Source: Alphaproteobacteria bacterium (GTDB lineage Bacteria > Pseudomonadota > Alphaproteobacteria > Caulobacterales > Parvularculaceae). From it: a stretch of 57,828 bases of DNA. Shown piece after piece: positions 1 to 9,701 of the stretch. Both the position numbers and the translations under genes were made by a program. The stretch lies in the NCBI GenBank assembly GCA_016125455.1, contig WGLS01000014.1, positions 1 through 57,828 of the forward strand, written 5' to 3'. Every line of letters starts with the position of its first letter. The stretch's first letter is position 1. A model generated the notes under the pieces. It searched no databases and was not told the DNA's origin. It saw only the letters and a list, made by a program, of their open reading frames with translations.

Positions 1-139
1 GGCGGCGCGACTACAACCGATTGAGACCGCACACGAGCCTCGACGGGCTCACGCCAAAGGAATTTGCAACCCGGTCCAGCAAGGACCATAACCAGAACAG
101 GCCGAGCCTATAAACGAGGGCAATCAGGGGGCAAGGTCA
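1..139 (+). mobile_element. Right end of an IS3-family insertion sequence (partial)
   Basis: The window opens inside the last codons of an IS3-family transposase and the element appears to end shortly after. A G-rich segment closing in CAAGGTCA finishes near position 139. Read outward-in on the other strand it starts TGACCTTGCCCCC, the TG...CA type of terminal repeat known for IS3-family elements. Only this end is present, so neither the partner repeat nor the target duplication can be checked and the exact boundary is inferred. Confidence 0.6.
3..113 (+). CDS. IS3-family transposase OrfB, C-terminal fragment
   Basis: The open frame runs in from outside the window and stops with TAA at 111-113. 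It contains the classic DDE-integrase tail RRDYNRLRPHTSLDGLTP followed by KEFA, the hallmark end of IS3-family OrfB (the H-S-x-L-x-x-x-T-P motif). In the intact family this protein catalyses strand transfer during transposition. Only about 36 residues are visible and no catalytic residue is included, so it is the end of a copy cut by the contig boundary rather than a demonstrably broken gene. Confidence 0.8.
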   Translation, partial: RRDYNRLRPHTSLDGLTPKEFATRSSKDHNQNRPSL

Positions 140-592
140 CCATCTACGTCGCGCTGCTATAGCGAAATCGAGGGTTGAGGCTTTCGATTTTTCCTACTTC
201 CGCAATATCAAAAAATCATTGCCCGCTTGGGTCGGCAGCCAAGCTGAGACAGGCTGGGCGAGGTTTCCTGTTGCTGGACGCACCTCTCCTCTGGAGCGAA
301 CCATGTCGAATAAGGAAGTCGACATCGACACGTTCGAACCAAATCTGAAACTTCAAACTCTTGATCATGCGGCACGACGGACAACGCAAGGCGAGCGTTT
401 GCAGAACGTCGGGATCGGCTCTGCCGCGTTGACATTAGCAGGCTGAACCGTCGCTCGGCAAAAGATACCCGGCATCAAGAAATACTGGTCGTCGACCGGG
501 GGATCAACATAGAGTGTTGAAACACAGCCTCGCGCGGCGCTCAAATTCATACAACCCGGCAGAGCGCGTCGACGTCTAAAGGACGCCTACAA
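140..592. other. Gene-poor stretch between IS remnant and TRAP operon
   Basis: No convincing full-length gene is present in these roughly 450 bases. A short plus-strand frame begins at ATG 303 (start MSNKEVDIDTF), with TGGAGCG about 8 nt upstream, and stops at 446 after 47 codons. I recognise no family in it. Other short frames on both strands lack ribosome binding sites. The stretch probably holds decayed sequence next to the IS insertion plus the promoter of the TRAP operon. AAAGGA at about 578-583 serves the TTG start of the first TRAP gene. Confidence 0.45.
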
Positions 593-1108
593 TTGCCTAC
601 CATTCGCCTTCGCAAGGTCCTGATTGCAGTCAACGACGTATCCTGTCGTCTTGGCGTATGGATTGCCGCGTCTGCGCTGGTTGTCATGATCGTTATCGTT
701 CTTGCCCAGATCATTCTCCGTACGACCACGGGCGCTGCAATTGGGTGGTCGGAAGAAATTGCCAAGACATGCATGACATGGAGCGCGTTGCTCGCGGCGC
801 CTGACGGACTGCGGCGCGGATCACATCTACAACTTGCCTTCTTCATTGAAGCAATCTCGGATAAAACCAGGCAAGCAATGAGCATCATCGTGAACTGCGC
901 CCTTATATTTGCTTGCGGCTCATTCCTGCATCACTCCATCGCAATGATTTCAGATGGGATGAAAATAAGGTCGACGGCAATCGATGCGCCTGTTGGCCTA
1001 TTCTATCTGGCTCTCCCGGTTTCAATGTTCATGTTCATACTCGTGCTAGTCGAAAAGATCATGAACGATAGTTCTTCGGCGAATGCTCGCAAAATCAAGA
1101 AGGTTTAA
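593..1108 (+). CDS. dctQ: TRAP transporter small permease (DctQ family)
   Basis: This is the small membrane subunit of a tripartite ATP-independent periplasmic transporter. It pairs with the large permease in the inner membrane to take up, typically, an organic acid with a cation gradient. At 171 residues it has the family length and four hydrophobic segments (about residues 20-42, 55-75, 95-115, 130-155). The loop containing GWSEEIAKTCMTWSALL and the following RRGSHLQL matches the DctQ signature. The start is TTG at 593, chosen because AAAGGA lies about 10 nt upstream and no better ATG precedes the first membrane segment. The large permease starts 7 nt after its stop. The substrate cannot be read from the sequence. 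Confidence 0.88.
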   Translation: MPTIRLRKVLIAVNDVSCRLGVWIAASALVVMIVIVLAQIILRTTTGAAIGWSEEIAKTCMTWSALLAAPDGLRRGSHLQLAFFIEAISDKTRQAMSIIVNCALIFACGSFLHHSIAMISDGMKIRSTAIDAPVGLFYLALPVSMFMFILVLVEKIMNDSSSANARKIKKV

Positions 1109-1115
1109 CGCCTGC

Positions 1116-2399
1116 ATGTCGCTCAGTTTTGTTTGGCTCTTCGTTATACTGTTTGTCTCGGGCGCACCAATCGCGTTCGCACTGATCGCAGGGCCCGCGA
1201 TTGGAGTGTCTCTGTCAAGTGAGCAGGGCCTGATCCGCGTGCTCGTTTCAAGACTCTATAACGGCATAGATTCATACCCCCTGCTCGCGGTGCCTTTGTT
1301 CCTGCTGGCGGGCGAAACAATGAACGCAAGCGGCGTCACCGGAACGCTTGTTCGCCTCGCCCAGTCTTTCTTCGGGCACTTCAGGGGCGGACTTGCGCAA
1401 GTCAACATCGCGGCCTCAATCCTGTTTGCCGGCATGTCAGGCTCCGCGGTGGCAGATACGTCCGCATTGGGGCGCATTCTCGTGCCAGGCATGCGTGACG
1501 AGGGATACCCAACTCCGTTTGCGGCCGCGGTGACAGCTGCGTCGTCTGTAATTGGCCCGATCATCCCTCCATCAGGGATAATGATCATCTATGCCTTTGT
1601 GATGAATGTCTCCGTAGGCGGCTTGTTTGCGGCCGGAATCGTCCCTGGCTTGATGATGGGGGGCGCAATGATGCTGGTGACCGGCTTGATCGCACGCAAG
1701 CGAAACTACCCAAAAGGAGACCGCGCAGATTGGAAGCAACGCGTGGCGTCCGCCCGGGCCGCAATGCCGGCATTGGCGACGCCAGCGATACTACTTGGCG
1801 GCATCTTCAGCGGCATCTTCACGCCGACCGAAGCAGCAGCAGTCGCCGCAGCGTATGCAATCCTGCTGGCCGCGTTCGGGACGAGGCAAATCAAAGCCAC
1901 GGACATCGCAGGCATTTTCATTCGTACCGCACGCCAAGCGAGCGTCGTCCTGTTTCTAGTGGGAGCGTCAGTTTCGTTCTCATGGATGCTGACAACATCG
2001 GGCATGGGTGACGTCATTGCCTCGACCCTCGCCAACGCGAGCGACGAACGGCTGAAATTGCTATTTGCTCTGAATTTGATTCTGTTGATCGTTGGCATGT
2101 TTCTCGACGCCGGTCCTGCCATATTAATTCTTGGCCCTGCTCTAGGCCCGGTATTTGTCGCGATCGGCGTGGAGCCGCTACATTTCGCCATAATCATGTG
2201 CGTCAACCTGACCGTTGGGCTAACGACGCCTCCCATCGGTTTGGCGCTTTTCGTGGCGTCAACAGTCGCAGACGAGGCGCCAGAACGGGTTGCAACCGAA
2301 CTAGCGCCGTTCCTGGCAACGCATATATTAATCATAATACTGATTACATTCATTCCAGCGATCCCTCTGGCCATTCCTCGCGCTCTTGGTTTCGCTTAA
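1116..2399 (+). CDS. dctM: TRAP transporter large permease (DctM family)
   Basis: The large subunit of the TRAP transporter forms the translocation pathway. With the chosen ATG at 1116 it is 427 residues, the typical DctM length. An in-frame ATG at 1083 would add 11 residues and overlap dctQ. It is strongly hydrophobic throughout, with about a dozen segments. Family motifs include PLLAVPLFLLAGE near residue 45, the NIAASILFAGMSGSAVAD region near 100, and GPIIPPSG near 145. AAGAAGG lies about 12 nt before the start. Its stop codon overlaps the ATG of the binding protein (TAATG), showing translational coupling. Confidence 0.9.
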   Translation: MSLSFVWLFVILFVSGAPIAFALIAGPAIGVSLSSEQGLIRVLVSRLYNGIDSYPLLAVPLFLLAGETMNASGVTGTLVRLAQSFFGHFRGGLAQVNIAASILFAGMSGSAVADTSALGRILVPGMRDEGYPTPFAAAVTAASSVIGPIIPPSGIMIIYAFVMNVSVGGLFAAGIVPGLMMGGAMMLVTGLIARKRNYPKGDRADWKQRVASARAAMPALATPAILLGGIFSGIFTPTEAAAVAAAYAILLAAFGTRQIKATDIAGIFIRTARQASVVLFLVGASVSFSWMLTTSGMGDVIASTLANASDERLKLLFALNLILLIVGMFLDAGPAILILGPALGPVFVAIGVEPLHFAIIMCVNLTVGLTTPPIGLALFVASTVADEAPERVATELAPFLATHILIIILITFIPAIPLAIPRALGFA

Positions 2400-3439
2400 T
2401 GGCCAATCGCCAGGCAGCAACGCGCAAAGTCCGAGCGACTGGCTACTGGGGCATTGCATTTTTCTGCATCCTCATGGTCCTGACCGAACCGCATCAGCAC
2501 CCGCGGCAAGAACTGAAGATCGCATTGCTGTCTTCCACCGCGGACGAAGACTACTTCGGCGCAATGGAACTGAAGCGACGAGTTGAAGACGACTCTGACG
2601 GCACGCTGGGCGTCAAGATCTACCCTTCGGGCCAATATTGCGCGAGTGCCCGTGAGTGTATTGACTACATGCAATCGGGGGCTGTTGATATTTTCATGAC
2701 AACCTTCGCTGGCCTCGCAATAATTTATCCGGCCGCGCAGGTATTGGATCTTCCATATCTATTCTCGTCAGACCAACAGGCCGAATGCGTGCTTGATGGC
2801 CCTATCTCGGAGTCGCTAGGGGCGGCGACAATCGAACAGACCGGACTCCGGCTAATGGCGATTGGCAACACGGGCGGCTGGCGCAACTTTGCCACAACGA
2901 ACCGTCCTGTCCGGCGTGCTGACGACATCGCGCAATTGAAGATTCGAACGAGTGAAGCCCCGATTCAACAAGAGATCGTAAGGCGACTTGGTGGAACGCC
3001 GACGCCGATCGCATGGTCTGAGCTCTACGCCGCGCTCACCACCGGCGTCGTGCAGGGAACGAAAAACAGCATCCAGGACATCGTCAGCATGCGTTTCAAT
3101 GAGCAAATCAAGCACGTCGTTCTCGACCACCACTCCTATATGGGTGCGCTCTGGTGGATTTCCGACGAAAAATGGCTTTCCCTGACAGATACGCAACGCG
3201 CTGCGGTCATGTCGGGATTTGAGGCGCTAAAGGAACTAACGAGGCGCATGACAAAGGAATCAGCCGAGTCCGGATACACAGAGTTCGAATTGTCCGGCGG
3301 CTCCGTTCATTACCCCTCCTTCGAGGAAAGAAAGACATTCGTCGACGCAACTGCCGGCATGCGGGATTGGTACGCTGAGCGATACGGTCGCGAGTGGCTG
3401 CTACTCATCGACGATGCACTCAATCGGTGCCCTTCTTGA
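2399..3439 (+). CDS. dctP: TRAP transporter substrate-binding protein (DctP family)
   Basis: This is the periplasmic solute-binding subunit of the TRAP system, 346 residues. A basic N-terminus and a hydrophobic segment (GYWGIAFFCILMVL) form an export signal or membrane anchor. The conserved ligand-contact arginine is in LKIRTSEAPIQ (about residue 185), followed by the helix WSELYAAL. The usual ENP-type segment is replaced by GTKNSIQD, so the binding pocket may be atypical. The start is the ATG that overlaps the dctM stop by one base. The frame is open further upstream but runs through dctM. Having the binding protein last (order Q-M-P) differs from the common P-Q-M order. The RND pump gene ends only 12 bases away on the opposite strand. 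Confidence 0.88.
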   Translation: MANRQAATRKVRATGYWGIAFFCILMVLTEPHQHPRQELKIALLSSTADEDYFGAMELKRRVEDDSDGTLGVKIYPSGQYCASARECIDYMQSGAVDIFMTTFAGLAIIYPAAQVLDLPYLFSSDQQAECVLDGPISESLGAATIEQTGLRLMAIGNTGGWRNFATTNRPVRRADDIAQLKIRTSEAPIQQEIVRRLGGTPTPIAWSELYAALTTGVVQGTKNSIQDIVSMRFNEQIKHVVLDHHSYMGALWWISDEKWLSLTDTQRAAVMSGFEALKELTRRMTKESAESGYTEFELSGGSVHYPSFEERKTFVDATAGMRDWYAERYGREWLLLIDDALNRCPS

Positions 3440-3451
3440 TTGGTTCGTCTC

Positions 3452-6400
3452 TCAACGCGCGGCTGCAAGCTCGTCAGAGACCTTTCGCTCTTCGGCGGCG
3501 CGCGGCTTGGAGAATCTTGCAAGAAGATCGTAAGCAATCGGCGTTAGGAATAGAGTAAAGACCGTCGCGAAACCAAGGCCGCCAACAATTACCCATCCGA
3601 GCGCCGCGCGAGATTCAGCGCCCGCGCCGGCGCCAAGGATAAGCGGCAAAGCGCCGAATAGCGTTGAAATCGCAGTCATGGCGACCGGCCGAAGGCGCAG
3701 TGAACAAGCGCCCAGAATTGCGTCGCGGACGCTCGCGCCTCCGTCACGCAGCTGATTGGCGAACTCGACAATCAAAATTCCGTTCTTCGCCATGATGCCG
3801 ATAAGGAGCACAAGTCCTATCTGGCTATAGTAATTGATTGACCCGCCAAGCAAGAAGATTGCGTAGGACGCCGCGGCGAGGCCAAACGGCACCGTGATCA
3901 TGATTATCAGGGAACTGATGACGCTTTCAAACTGGGCAGAAAGAACAAGAAAAACGATCAACGCCGCAAAGCCGAATACAAGGTTCGTCGACTGGTCCGC
4001 GTCCCTAAGGAGCCGGGCCTCACCCAACAGTATCGTCGACATGCCTGATGGAAGCGTTTCGTCCGCAACTTCCTGCAACGCCGCAACGGCGTCTCCGAGT
4101 CGCGCGCCAGGGGCAAGTGAAGCGGTCACCGGCACTGCTCGCCGACGCTGTTCCCGCGACAAAGCGGACGCTACGGCGGTTTCGGACACGGTTGCAACCG
4201 AAGAAAGAGGCACGAATGACCCATCGCCCGTCCGTACAAAGACATTCCTCAGATCCGTCGGGTCATCAACGGGATCGCCGCCCGCGGACAGCATTATGTC
4301 GATCGCGTCGTCGCCAATGAATACGCGCCCAGCACGAAACTCGTCAGCCATGACGTTAATCGCCGTTGTAATGTCTGCGACGTTGGCGCCAAGAAGCGCT
4401 GCCTTCTCGCGATCGATTTCGATGTCGATCTGTGGTTGCGACGTCGAAAAATTCAAACGAACGAAAGTAAACAACGGGTTCTGCTGAAGTTGCGCGGCGA
4501 TTTCTTCGGCTGCATCGGCCGTGGCGACATAGTCTTCCCCGGCGACGGCAAACTGTAGCCCCTGCCCTGCCCCGCGAATTCCCAGGCTGTTTCCGCCACG
4601 AACGAAAACTGTCACGCCCGGGATCTCGGAAGTAATCTGCCTTAGCGCTTTTTCGAATTCGATTTGCGGCGTCTTTCTCTCTGACCAATCCTCAAGTTTC
4701 AGGATTACAAAGGATCGAATTTGGTCGCGCGCTCCATTTATAGAAATGACGTTCGTGGCCTCGCCGTCCTCCACGAATGGAGCGAGGCGCGCTTCAATCT
4801 CGCGAACCTTTTCATCAAGATAGGCGAGATTTGCGCCGTCCTGCACATTCACGATCATGAATATGCCGCCACGATCTTCAGTGGGCGTCAATTCGCGCGG
4901 CAACCCTGCAAACACGAATACAGCGCCTACGGCGAATGCCATCGACGCAACAAACGGAATCACCGGTCGCGCAAGGAGCGCCTTCACGATTGCGATATAC
5001 GAGCCTCGGACGCGATCGAAGCCGTCGTTCACAGCGCCTTCGTTCGCCGCTGCTGGCGCCTTTTCCTTGGCGAACTTGACAGATAGCATCGGGCAAAGTG
5101 TCAAGGCGACGAACGAGGAAACGCAAACGGCGAACGCCAGCGTAAAGCCGAACTCAGAAAACAGCCGACCCGCCTGACCAGGCAGGAACGAAATCGGAAT
5201 AAAGACGGCCGCAAGCGTCGCGGTCGTTGAGAGGACAGCGAAGATAATCTCCTTCGCGCCCAGAATGGCTGCGGCCCTCTTGCCAAGCCCCTCCGACCGT
5301 TTTCGTTCAATGTTTTCGGTCACAACGATCGCGTCATCGACGACGAGCCCAGTCGCCATTACAAACGCGAGCAATGTAATCAGGTTTATGGAAAAACCCG
5401 CCAGATAGAGCGCCGCGACCGTGCCGAGCAAAGATACTGGGATGGCGACAATTGGGACAATTGTTGCTCGAGCCGATCGCAAGAATGCAAAGATCACTAT
5501 CGAAACGATCAGAGTTGCAAACAAAAGGCTCTGAGTAACTTCAGAAATGGCGCGGCGGATGAAGACTGCATCATCAACCGTGACATCGACCTCAACATTG
5601 GCCGGCAATGATTCGTTCAACTCCTCGACGGCTCGGTAGACGCCTTCGGCAACAGCGACCGTGTTTGACTGCGCTTGCCGAACGACTGCAATGCCAACGC
5701 CCGGCGCCCCGTTCACCCGCGCCGTGGTTGCCTGATCCTGGAGGCCCCACTCGACTACCGCAACGTCCCTCAGCCGGACGCCATTCGCAAAGCGTAAATC
5801 GCCCAACTTCTCCGGCGAATCCGCCTGGGCTTCGGCGCGAATTAGCAAGTCCTGATTAGAGCTTCGCAGGCGTCCGCTTGGGGCGGATTGACCTGCGCTT
5901 CTCAACAATTCAGCGACATCGCCAACGGACAAGCCACGGGACGCCAGCGTCGTCGGAAGTATTCTTACGCGAAGCAGTTGCTTTCGATCGCCATACGAAT
6001 ACGCCTCCGCGACGCCTTCCACCGCCTGAATGCGCGGCAAAATCACATCTTCTACTAGGTCCGCAATGTCGCCATCTGACAAACCAGGCGCGGCGACGTA
6101 CAATCTCATGACCGGCGAAGAGTCGTTGTCGGCTTTCACAACCTCCGGCGGCTCAACCTCTTCCGGCAAGTCGCGCAATTCACCCGCGACGGCGTTTTGA
6201 ACATCGGTTGCGGCAACGTTGATATCGACTGAGTTGGAGAACTCGATTGTTACGTTCGATCGCTGGTACCTCGAATCGGAAGAGATCGAGATAACGCCAT
6301 CGACCTGGGCAACCGCTCCTTCAATGACAGAGGTCACCTCAGCATCGACGACTTCCGGCGCCGCGCCGGGATAACTGGTACGCACTGACACGACAGGTTG

Positions 6401-6580
6401 GTCAACGTCCGGCAGCTCTCGCACCTCAGCGCCGAGAATTGCCGCAGCACCGGCGATTACGATGAGCAGACTGATGACGGACGACAACACGGGTCGTCGA
6501 ACGAACGTCTCAATCAACCCGCCGCCAACCAGCATGCCGCCGCCTGTCCCGGCCGGCTTTGAGCTTTTATCGGAACTCAA
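3452..6580 (-). CDS. RND efflux pump, HAE1/AcrB-type inner-membrane transporter
   Basis: At 1042 residues this is a full-length hydrophobe/amphiphile efflux transporter of the resistance-nodulation-division superfamily, which exports toxic compounds using the proton gradient as a trimer in the inner membrane. The two aspartates of the proton relay are in LVVDDAIVV (near residue 415) and the partner lysine in GIMAKNGILIVEF (near 950). Two large periplasmic domains and twelve membrane segments are arranged as in the family. The TTG start at 6580 overlaps the stop of the adaptor gene and has AGGGGA 5 nt upstream. An ATG at 6535 (MLVGGG) is an alternative. No outer-membrane channel or regulator gene is adjacent. 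Confidence 0.93.
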   Translation of the reverse strand: MSSDKSSKPAGTGGGMLVGGGLIETFVRRPVLSSVISLLIVIAGAAAILGAEVRELPDVDQPVVSVRTSYPGAAPEVVDAEVTSVIEGAVAQVDGVISISSDSRYQRSNVTIEFSNSVDINVAATDVQNAVAGELRDLPEEVEPPEVVKADNDSSPVMRLYVAAPGLSDGDIADLVEDVILPRIQAVEGVAEAYSYGDRKQLLRVRILPTTLASRGLSVGDVAELLRSAGQSAPSGRLRSSNQDLLIRAEAQADSPEKLGDLRFANGVRLRDVAVVEWGLQDQATTARVNGAPGVGIAVVRQAQSNTVAVAEGVYRAVEELNESLPANVEVDVTVDDAVFIRRAISEVTQSLLFATLIVSIVIFAFLRSARATIVPIVAIPVSLLGTVAALYLAGFSINLITLLAFVMATGLVVDDAIVVTENIERKRSEGLGKRAAAILGAKEIIFAVLSTTATLAAVFIPISFLPGQAGRLFSEFGFTLAFAVCVSSFVALTLCPMLSVKFAKEKAPAAANEGAVNDGFDRVRGSYIAIVKALLARPVIPFVASMAFAVGAVFVFAGLPRELTPTEDRGGIFMIVNVQDGANLAYLDEKVREIEARLAPFVEDGEATNVISINGARDQIRSFVILKLEDWSERKTPQIEFEKALRQITSEIPGVTVFVRGGNSLGIRGAGQGLQFAVAGEDYVATADAAEEIAAQLQQNPLFTFVRLNFSTSQPQIDIEIDREKAALLGANVADITTAINVMADEFRAGRVFIGDDAIDIMLSAGGDPVDDPTDLRNVFVRTGDGSFVPLSSVATVSETAVASALSREQRRRAVPVTASLAPGARLGDAVAALQEVADETLPSGMSTILLGEARLLRDADQSTNLVFGFAALIVFLVLSAQFESVISSLIIMITVPFGLAAASYAIFLLGGSINYYSQIGLVLLIGIMAKNGILIVEFANQLRDGGASVRDAILGACSLRLRPVAMTAISTLFGALPLILGAGAGAESRAALGWVIVGGLGFATVFTLFLTPIAYDLLARFSKPRAAEERKVSDELAAAR

Positions 6581-7782
6581 TCGAGTCCCCCTGCCGAGAC
6601 GCCGCTAGAGCCGCCCCGTCGCGCCGGCTTTGCTGGAAACGACATGCCTGGCCGAACCCGATCCGCTCCCTCTGCAATCACGGTATCTCCGGGCATCAAG
6701 GCGCCCCTTATGAGCGCATCATCCGCCTCGCGCTGAAGAATTGCGACGGCGACACGGCGAACATTTCCTGCGCCGTCAACAGTCCAAACAAACGATCCTG
6801 TCCGGTCCCACTGAACGGCAATACCCGGTAGCCGCAGTGCGTCGGCGCCTTCGGACCGCGTCGCAATTTCAAACGTCGCCCCCGGGCGGATTGCCGAGAT
6901 CGGGTTTTCGAAACTCGCCTCCACCGTCAAGGTTCTGGACAACGGATCCACGCGGCTGTCGATCGCCGTGATCATGCCAACAAGACGGCCGCCTTCGGCT
7001 CGATCATCGAGGATCGAGGCAGATTGGCCAATTGCAACATCACGCGCCGCTTCCTGGGGAACGTCGAACGACACGACCATACTGCTTGTGTCGTCGAGCG
7101 AGACGATCTGCTGACCCGGACTGACCATGTCCCCTGCTTCGATATCCGTGAGGCCTGCGACGCCATCGAAAGGCGCACGGATTGCGCGCCTCGACAGTTC
7201 GAATTCCGCTGCACGCACTTCCGCCGCAAGTCTTTCCGCTTCAGAACGCGCGTTGTCAGCCTCAAGCGCAGATCCTGCGTCAGCCTTGGCGAGGGCCGAA
7301 AACCGCTCTGCGTTGCGCTTGGCTATTGGATACTGAGCACGAGCTCTTTCCAGGGCGATCCGCTGTTCGCGATCATCAATACGAATGAGAAGGTCGCCTT
7401 TCTTGATGTGGGCTCCCGCCGTGAACGCGACTTCCGTCACGATACCCGCGACCTCTGAGGTTACATCGATGGATCGCGATGACCTGGCGACGCCAATTGA
7501 ATTCAGCGTGACGCCGACCTTAGCCGGGGTCGCCGTGGCGAAATTCACAGCCGGAACAGCCGAGTAGCGCTCAGATCCGCCCGCTTCCCCACGTCCGCCC
7601 GCGCCTTGCGTGGCCGCAAAGGGGGCGGACTCACCAGACAGCAAAGCCATCGCGCCGATGCTTGCTGCGGTCAGGATCCCGCCAAGCGCCAGCCCAGCGA
7701 AAAACGCATTTCTAGAAATCACCTTGCTCGATCCACTTTTCGGGTCATGACGGATACCTGCGATACCCGACCGGCCTCTCAA
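6577..7782 (-). CDS. Periplasmic adaptor (membrane fusion protein) of the RND pump
   Basis: This HlyD/AcrA-type adaptor links the RND transporter to an outer-membrane channel. A membrane anchor lies near residues 27-47. A split biotinyl-lipoyl domain follows (GIVTEVAFTAGAHIKKGDLL, then the returning half around AGDMVSPGQQIVSL), flanking a helical hairpin rich in Ala, Glu and Arg, then beta-barrel and proximal domains. There is no lipobox, so it is anchored by its helix. The far upstream start is TTG at 7782, without a clear ribosome site. GTG at 7722, with AAGTGGA about 9 nt upstream, is equally plausible and would remove 20 residues. It overlaps the pump gene by 4 nt, so the pair is coupled. 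Confidence 0.9.
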   Translation of the reverse strand: MRGRSGIAGIRHDPKSGSSKVISRNAFFAGLALGGILTAASIGAMALLSGESAPFAATQGAGGRGEAGGSERYSAVPAVNFATATPAKVGVTLNSIGVARSSRSIDVTSEVAGIVTEVAFTAGAHIKKGDLLIRIDDREQRIALERARAQYPIAKRNAERFSALAKADAGSALEADNARSEAERLAAEVRAAEFELSRRAIRAPFDGVAGLTDIEAGDMVSPGQQIVSLDDTSSMVVSFDVPQEAARDVAIGQSASILDDRAEGGRLVGMITAIDSRVDPLSRTLTVEASFENPISAIRPGATFEIATRSEGADALRLPGIAVQWDRTGSFVWTVDGAGNVRRVAVAILQREADDALIRGALMPGDTVIAEGADRVRPGMSFPAKPARRGGSSGVSAGGLD

Positions 7783-7924
7783 TATAGTTGCGCTGCCGTT
7801 CTCTGACTACGCAAACGACACAAACTTGCGTGCGACGCCATTGTCTGCTCGATCACGTTACGGCGAGACTTAGAATTGCGGATCAAGCGAACGGCAAAAT
7901 CAAGACGCGGCCATAGTGCGGATG

Positions 7925-9544
7925 CTATGCAGTCAGCGCATAATCATTGAATTTCTTACGCAATTCCGTCTTCAGCACTTTGCCTGTCGCGCCCAATGGC
8001 AAATCGTCCACGAATTCGACGGCGTCCGGCACTGCGATCTTGTCAAGTTTGCCTTTCAAGAACCCGATGATCGAGTCGCCGTCGATTGACGACCCTTCCG
8101 CCCGGACAACGATCAGGAGCGGCCGTTCCTGCCACTTTGGGTGGTAAACGCCGATCACCGCCGCATTAGCAACGTCAGGATGGGAGATGGCAGCATTTTC
8201 GACCTCGATTGACGAAACCCATTCGCCGCCCGTCTTGATGACGTCCTTTGCCCTGTCGGTTATCTCGAGAAAGCCATCGCAATCAATCGTCGCAACATCG
8301 CCAGTATCAAACCAGCCGTCCGCCGTAAGGGTCTCGGACTCCGGCTTGTAGTATGAGCCGACAATCCAGGGCCCACGAACCTGGAGGTTGCCTTCGCTTT
8401 GGCCATCGCGCGGCAGGGTTGCACCGTCCTCCCCAACCACTCGCATGTCTACGAAAGGCAAAGCCCGCCCGGCCTTGAGCCGATACGGCATACTCTCGTC
8501 GAGGCTGAGAGCCGCCAGGTGCGGCGGCAGCGTATTGACGGTGCCAACCGGGCTCATTTCGGTCATTCCCCAGCCCTGCTGGATCTCGACACCATATTCC
8601 GCGAACCCTCTGATAATGGCTTCCGGCAAGGCCGAACCGCCCGAGAGGCCCTTCCTGAGGTGGCTCAGCGATTTGCCTGACTTCTTGAGATACTGGAGCA
8701 AGCCGAGCCATACCGTCGGCACGCCTGCGGAAAACTGGACGCGCTCGCCCTCAAGGAGTTCATAGAGGCCTTCGCCATCCAGGCGTGGTCCCGGGAAAAC
8801 TTGCTTCACCCCGCTCATCAGGCATGAATATGGCGTATTCCAAGCATTCACATGGAACATCGGGACCACGGGAAGCAGGGCCTCGCCTTCTTTCAGAGCA
8901 AGCGCGCTCGGCAGGCAGCTTGCAAAGGTCTGCAGGACCAGCGCCCGGTGCGAGTAGACGACCCCCTTTGGATTGCCGGTGGTTCCGGAAGTGTAGCACA
9001 TGGCCACCGCAGTGGTCTCATCGAAATCAGGCCATTCGAATGTCGTCGACTTGCCAGCGATGAGGTCTTCATAAACGCCAACGCCTGTCGACCGCGCCTG
9101 ACCGGCGTTCGCCTCGTCAGTGAGAAGAAAACGGCCCTTCAACGACCGAAGGTTCGGCGCAATCGCATCCACGAGCGGTGCGAAGGTTGTGTCGTAGAAC
9201 AGCCACTGATCTTCAGCATGGTTGATGACGTAGGCGGCATTCTCAGGTCCGAGACGCGGATTGACCGTGTGAAGGACAGCGCCAATTCCGCCCACGGCAT
9301 AGTACATTTCAAATTGACGATAAGTATTCCAGCCAATTACACCAACCCGGTCGCCTCTTTTGACCCCAATTTCCAGAAGAGCAGAAGCAAGCTGCGCAAT
9401 TCGTTTTGCGGAGTCCGCGACGGTGTACCGGTGAATCGGGCCCTCGACCGTTCGCGTCACAATCTCGGTCGCCCGATAGTTTCGCAGGGCATGCTTGAGA
9501 ATTTCCGTCGTCAGCAGGGGACGATCCATCATTAGGCCTTGCAC
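7925..9544 (-). CDS. Acyl-CoA synthetase, long/medium-chain fatty-acid CoA ligase family
   Basis: This ANL-superfamily enzyme activates a carboxylate with ATP and CoA through an acyl-adenylate. The P-loop-like motif [17 protein letters not shown], the A5 motif GWGMTEMSP, the hinge segment [13 protein letters not shown], and the C-terminal catalytic lysine in [10 protein letters not shown] are all present. I place the start at GTG 9544 because AAGGGAG sits 7 nt upstream and the protein then begins [10 protein letters not shown], the usual N-terminus of this subfamily (539 residues). The frame stays open for 45 more codons upstream without a ribosome site. It is divergent from a CoA-transferase gene, suggesting joint use of an organic acid. 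Substrate chain length is not readable. Confidence 0.9.
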   Translation of the reverse strand: MQGLMMDRPLLTTEILKHALRNYRATEIVTRTVEGPIHRYTVADSAKRIAQLASALLEIGVKRGDRVGVIGWNTYRQFEMYYAVGGIGAVLHTVNPRLGPENAAYVINHAEDQWLFYDTTFAPLVDAIAPNLRSLKGRFLLTDEANAGQARSTGVGVYEDLIAGKSTTFEWPDFDETTAVAMCYTSGTTGNPKGVVYSHRALVLQTFASCLPSALALKEGEALLPVVPMFHVNAWNTPYSCLMSGVKQVFPGPRLDGEGLYELLEGERVQFSAGVPTVWLGLLQYLKKSGKSLSHLRKGLSGGSALPEAIIRGFAEYGVEIQQGWGMTEMSPVGTVNTLPPHLAALSLDESMPYRLKAGRALPFVDMRVVGEDGATLPRDGQSEGNLQVRGPWIVGSYYKPESETLTADGWFDTGDVATIDCDGFLEITDRAKDVIKTGGEWVSSIEVENAAISHPDVANAAVIGVYHPKWQERPLLIVVRAEGSSIDGDSIIGFLKGKLDKIAVPDAVEFVDDLPLGATGKVLKTELRKKFNDYALTA

Positions 9545-9551
9545 CGGCTTT

Positions 9552-9558
9552 CTCCCTT
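9552..9558 (-). promoter_or_regulatory. Ribosome binding site that fixes a GTG start
   Basis: AAGGGAG on the minus strand, 7 nt before GTG 9544 of the acyl-CoA synthetase. It supports a start 45 codons inside the longest possible frame. Confidence 0.6.
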
Positions 9559-9701
9559 GTCGCAGAAACGACCGCAATTTTGTCGTTGAGTTTGATTTTG
9601 CAGGCATATTAGGTCGGCGTTGTGCGGGGTCAATCGACGTTCCGCCGTCCTGGATGGACGCTCCACTTTCCCGTTTCAACCAAGCCGCCTAGAGATTGCG
9701 A

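Noticed and set aside
303-446. 47-codon plus-strand frame before the TRAP operon
   Set aside because: Has a possible ribosome site but matches no family I know and lies in apparently decayed DNA; mentioned only as part of the gene-poor stretch.
2198-2398. Upstream extension of the TRAP binding protein
   Set aside because: Lies out of frame inside dctM and would precede the export signal.
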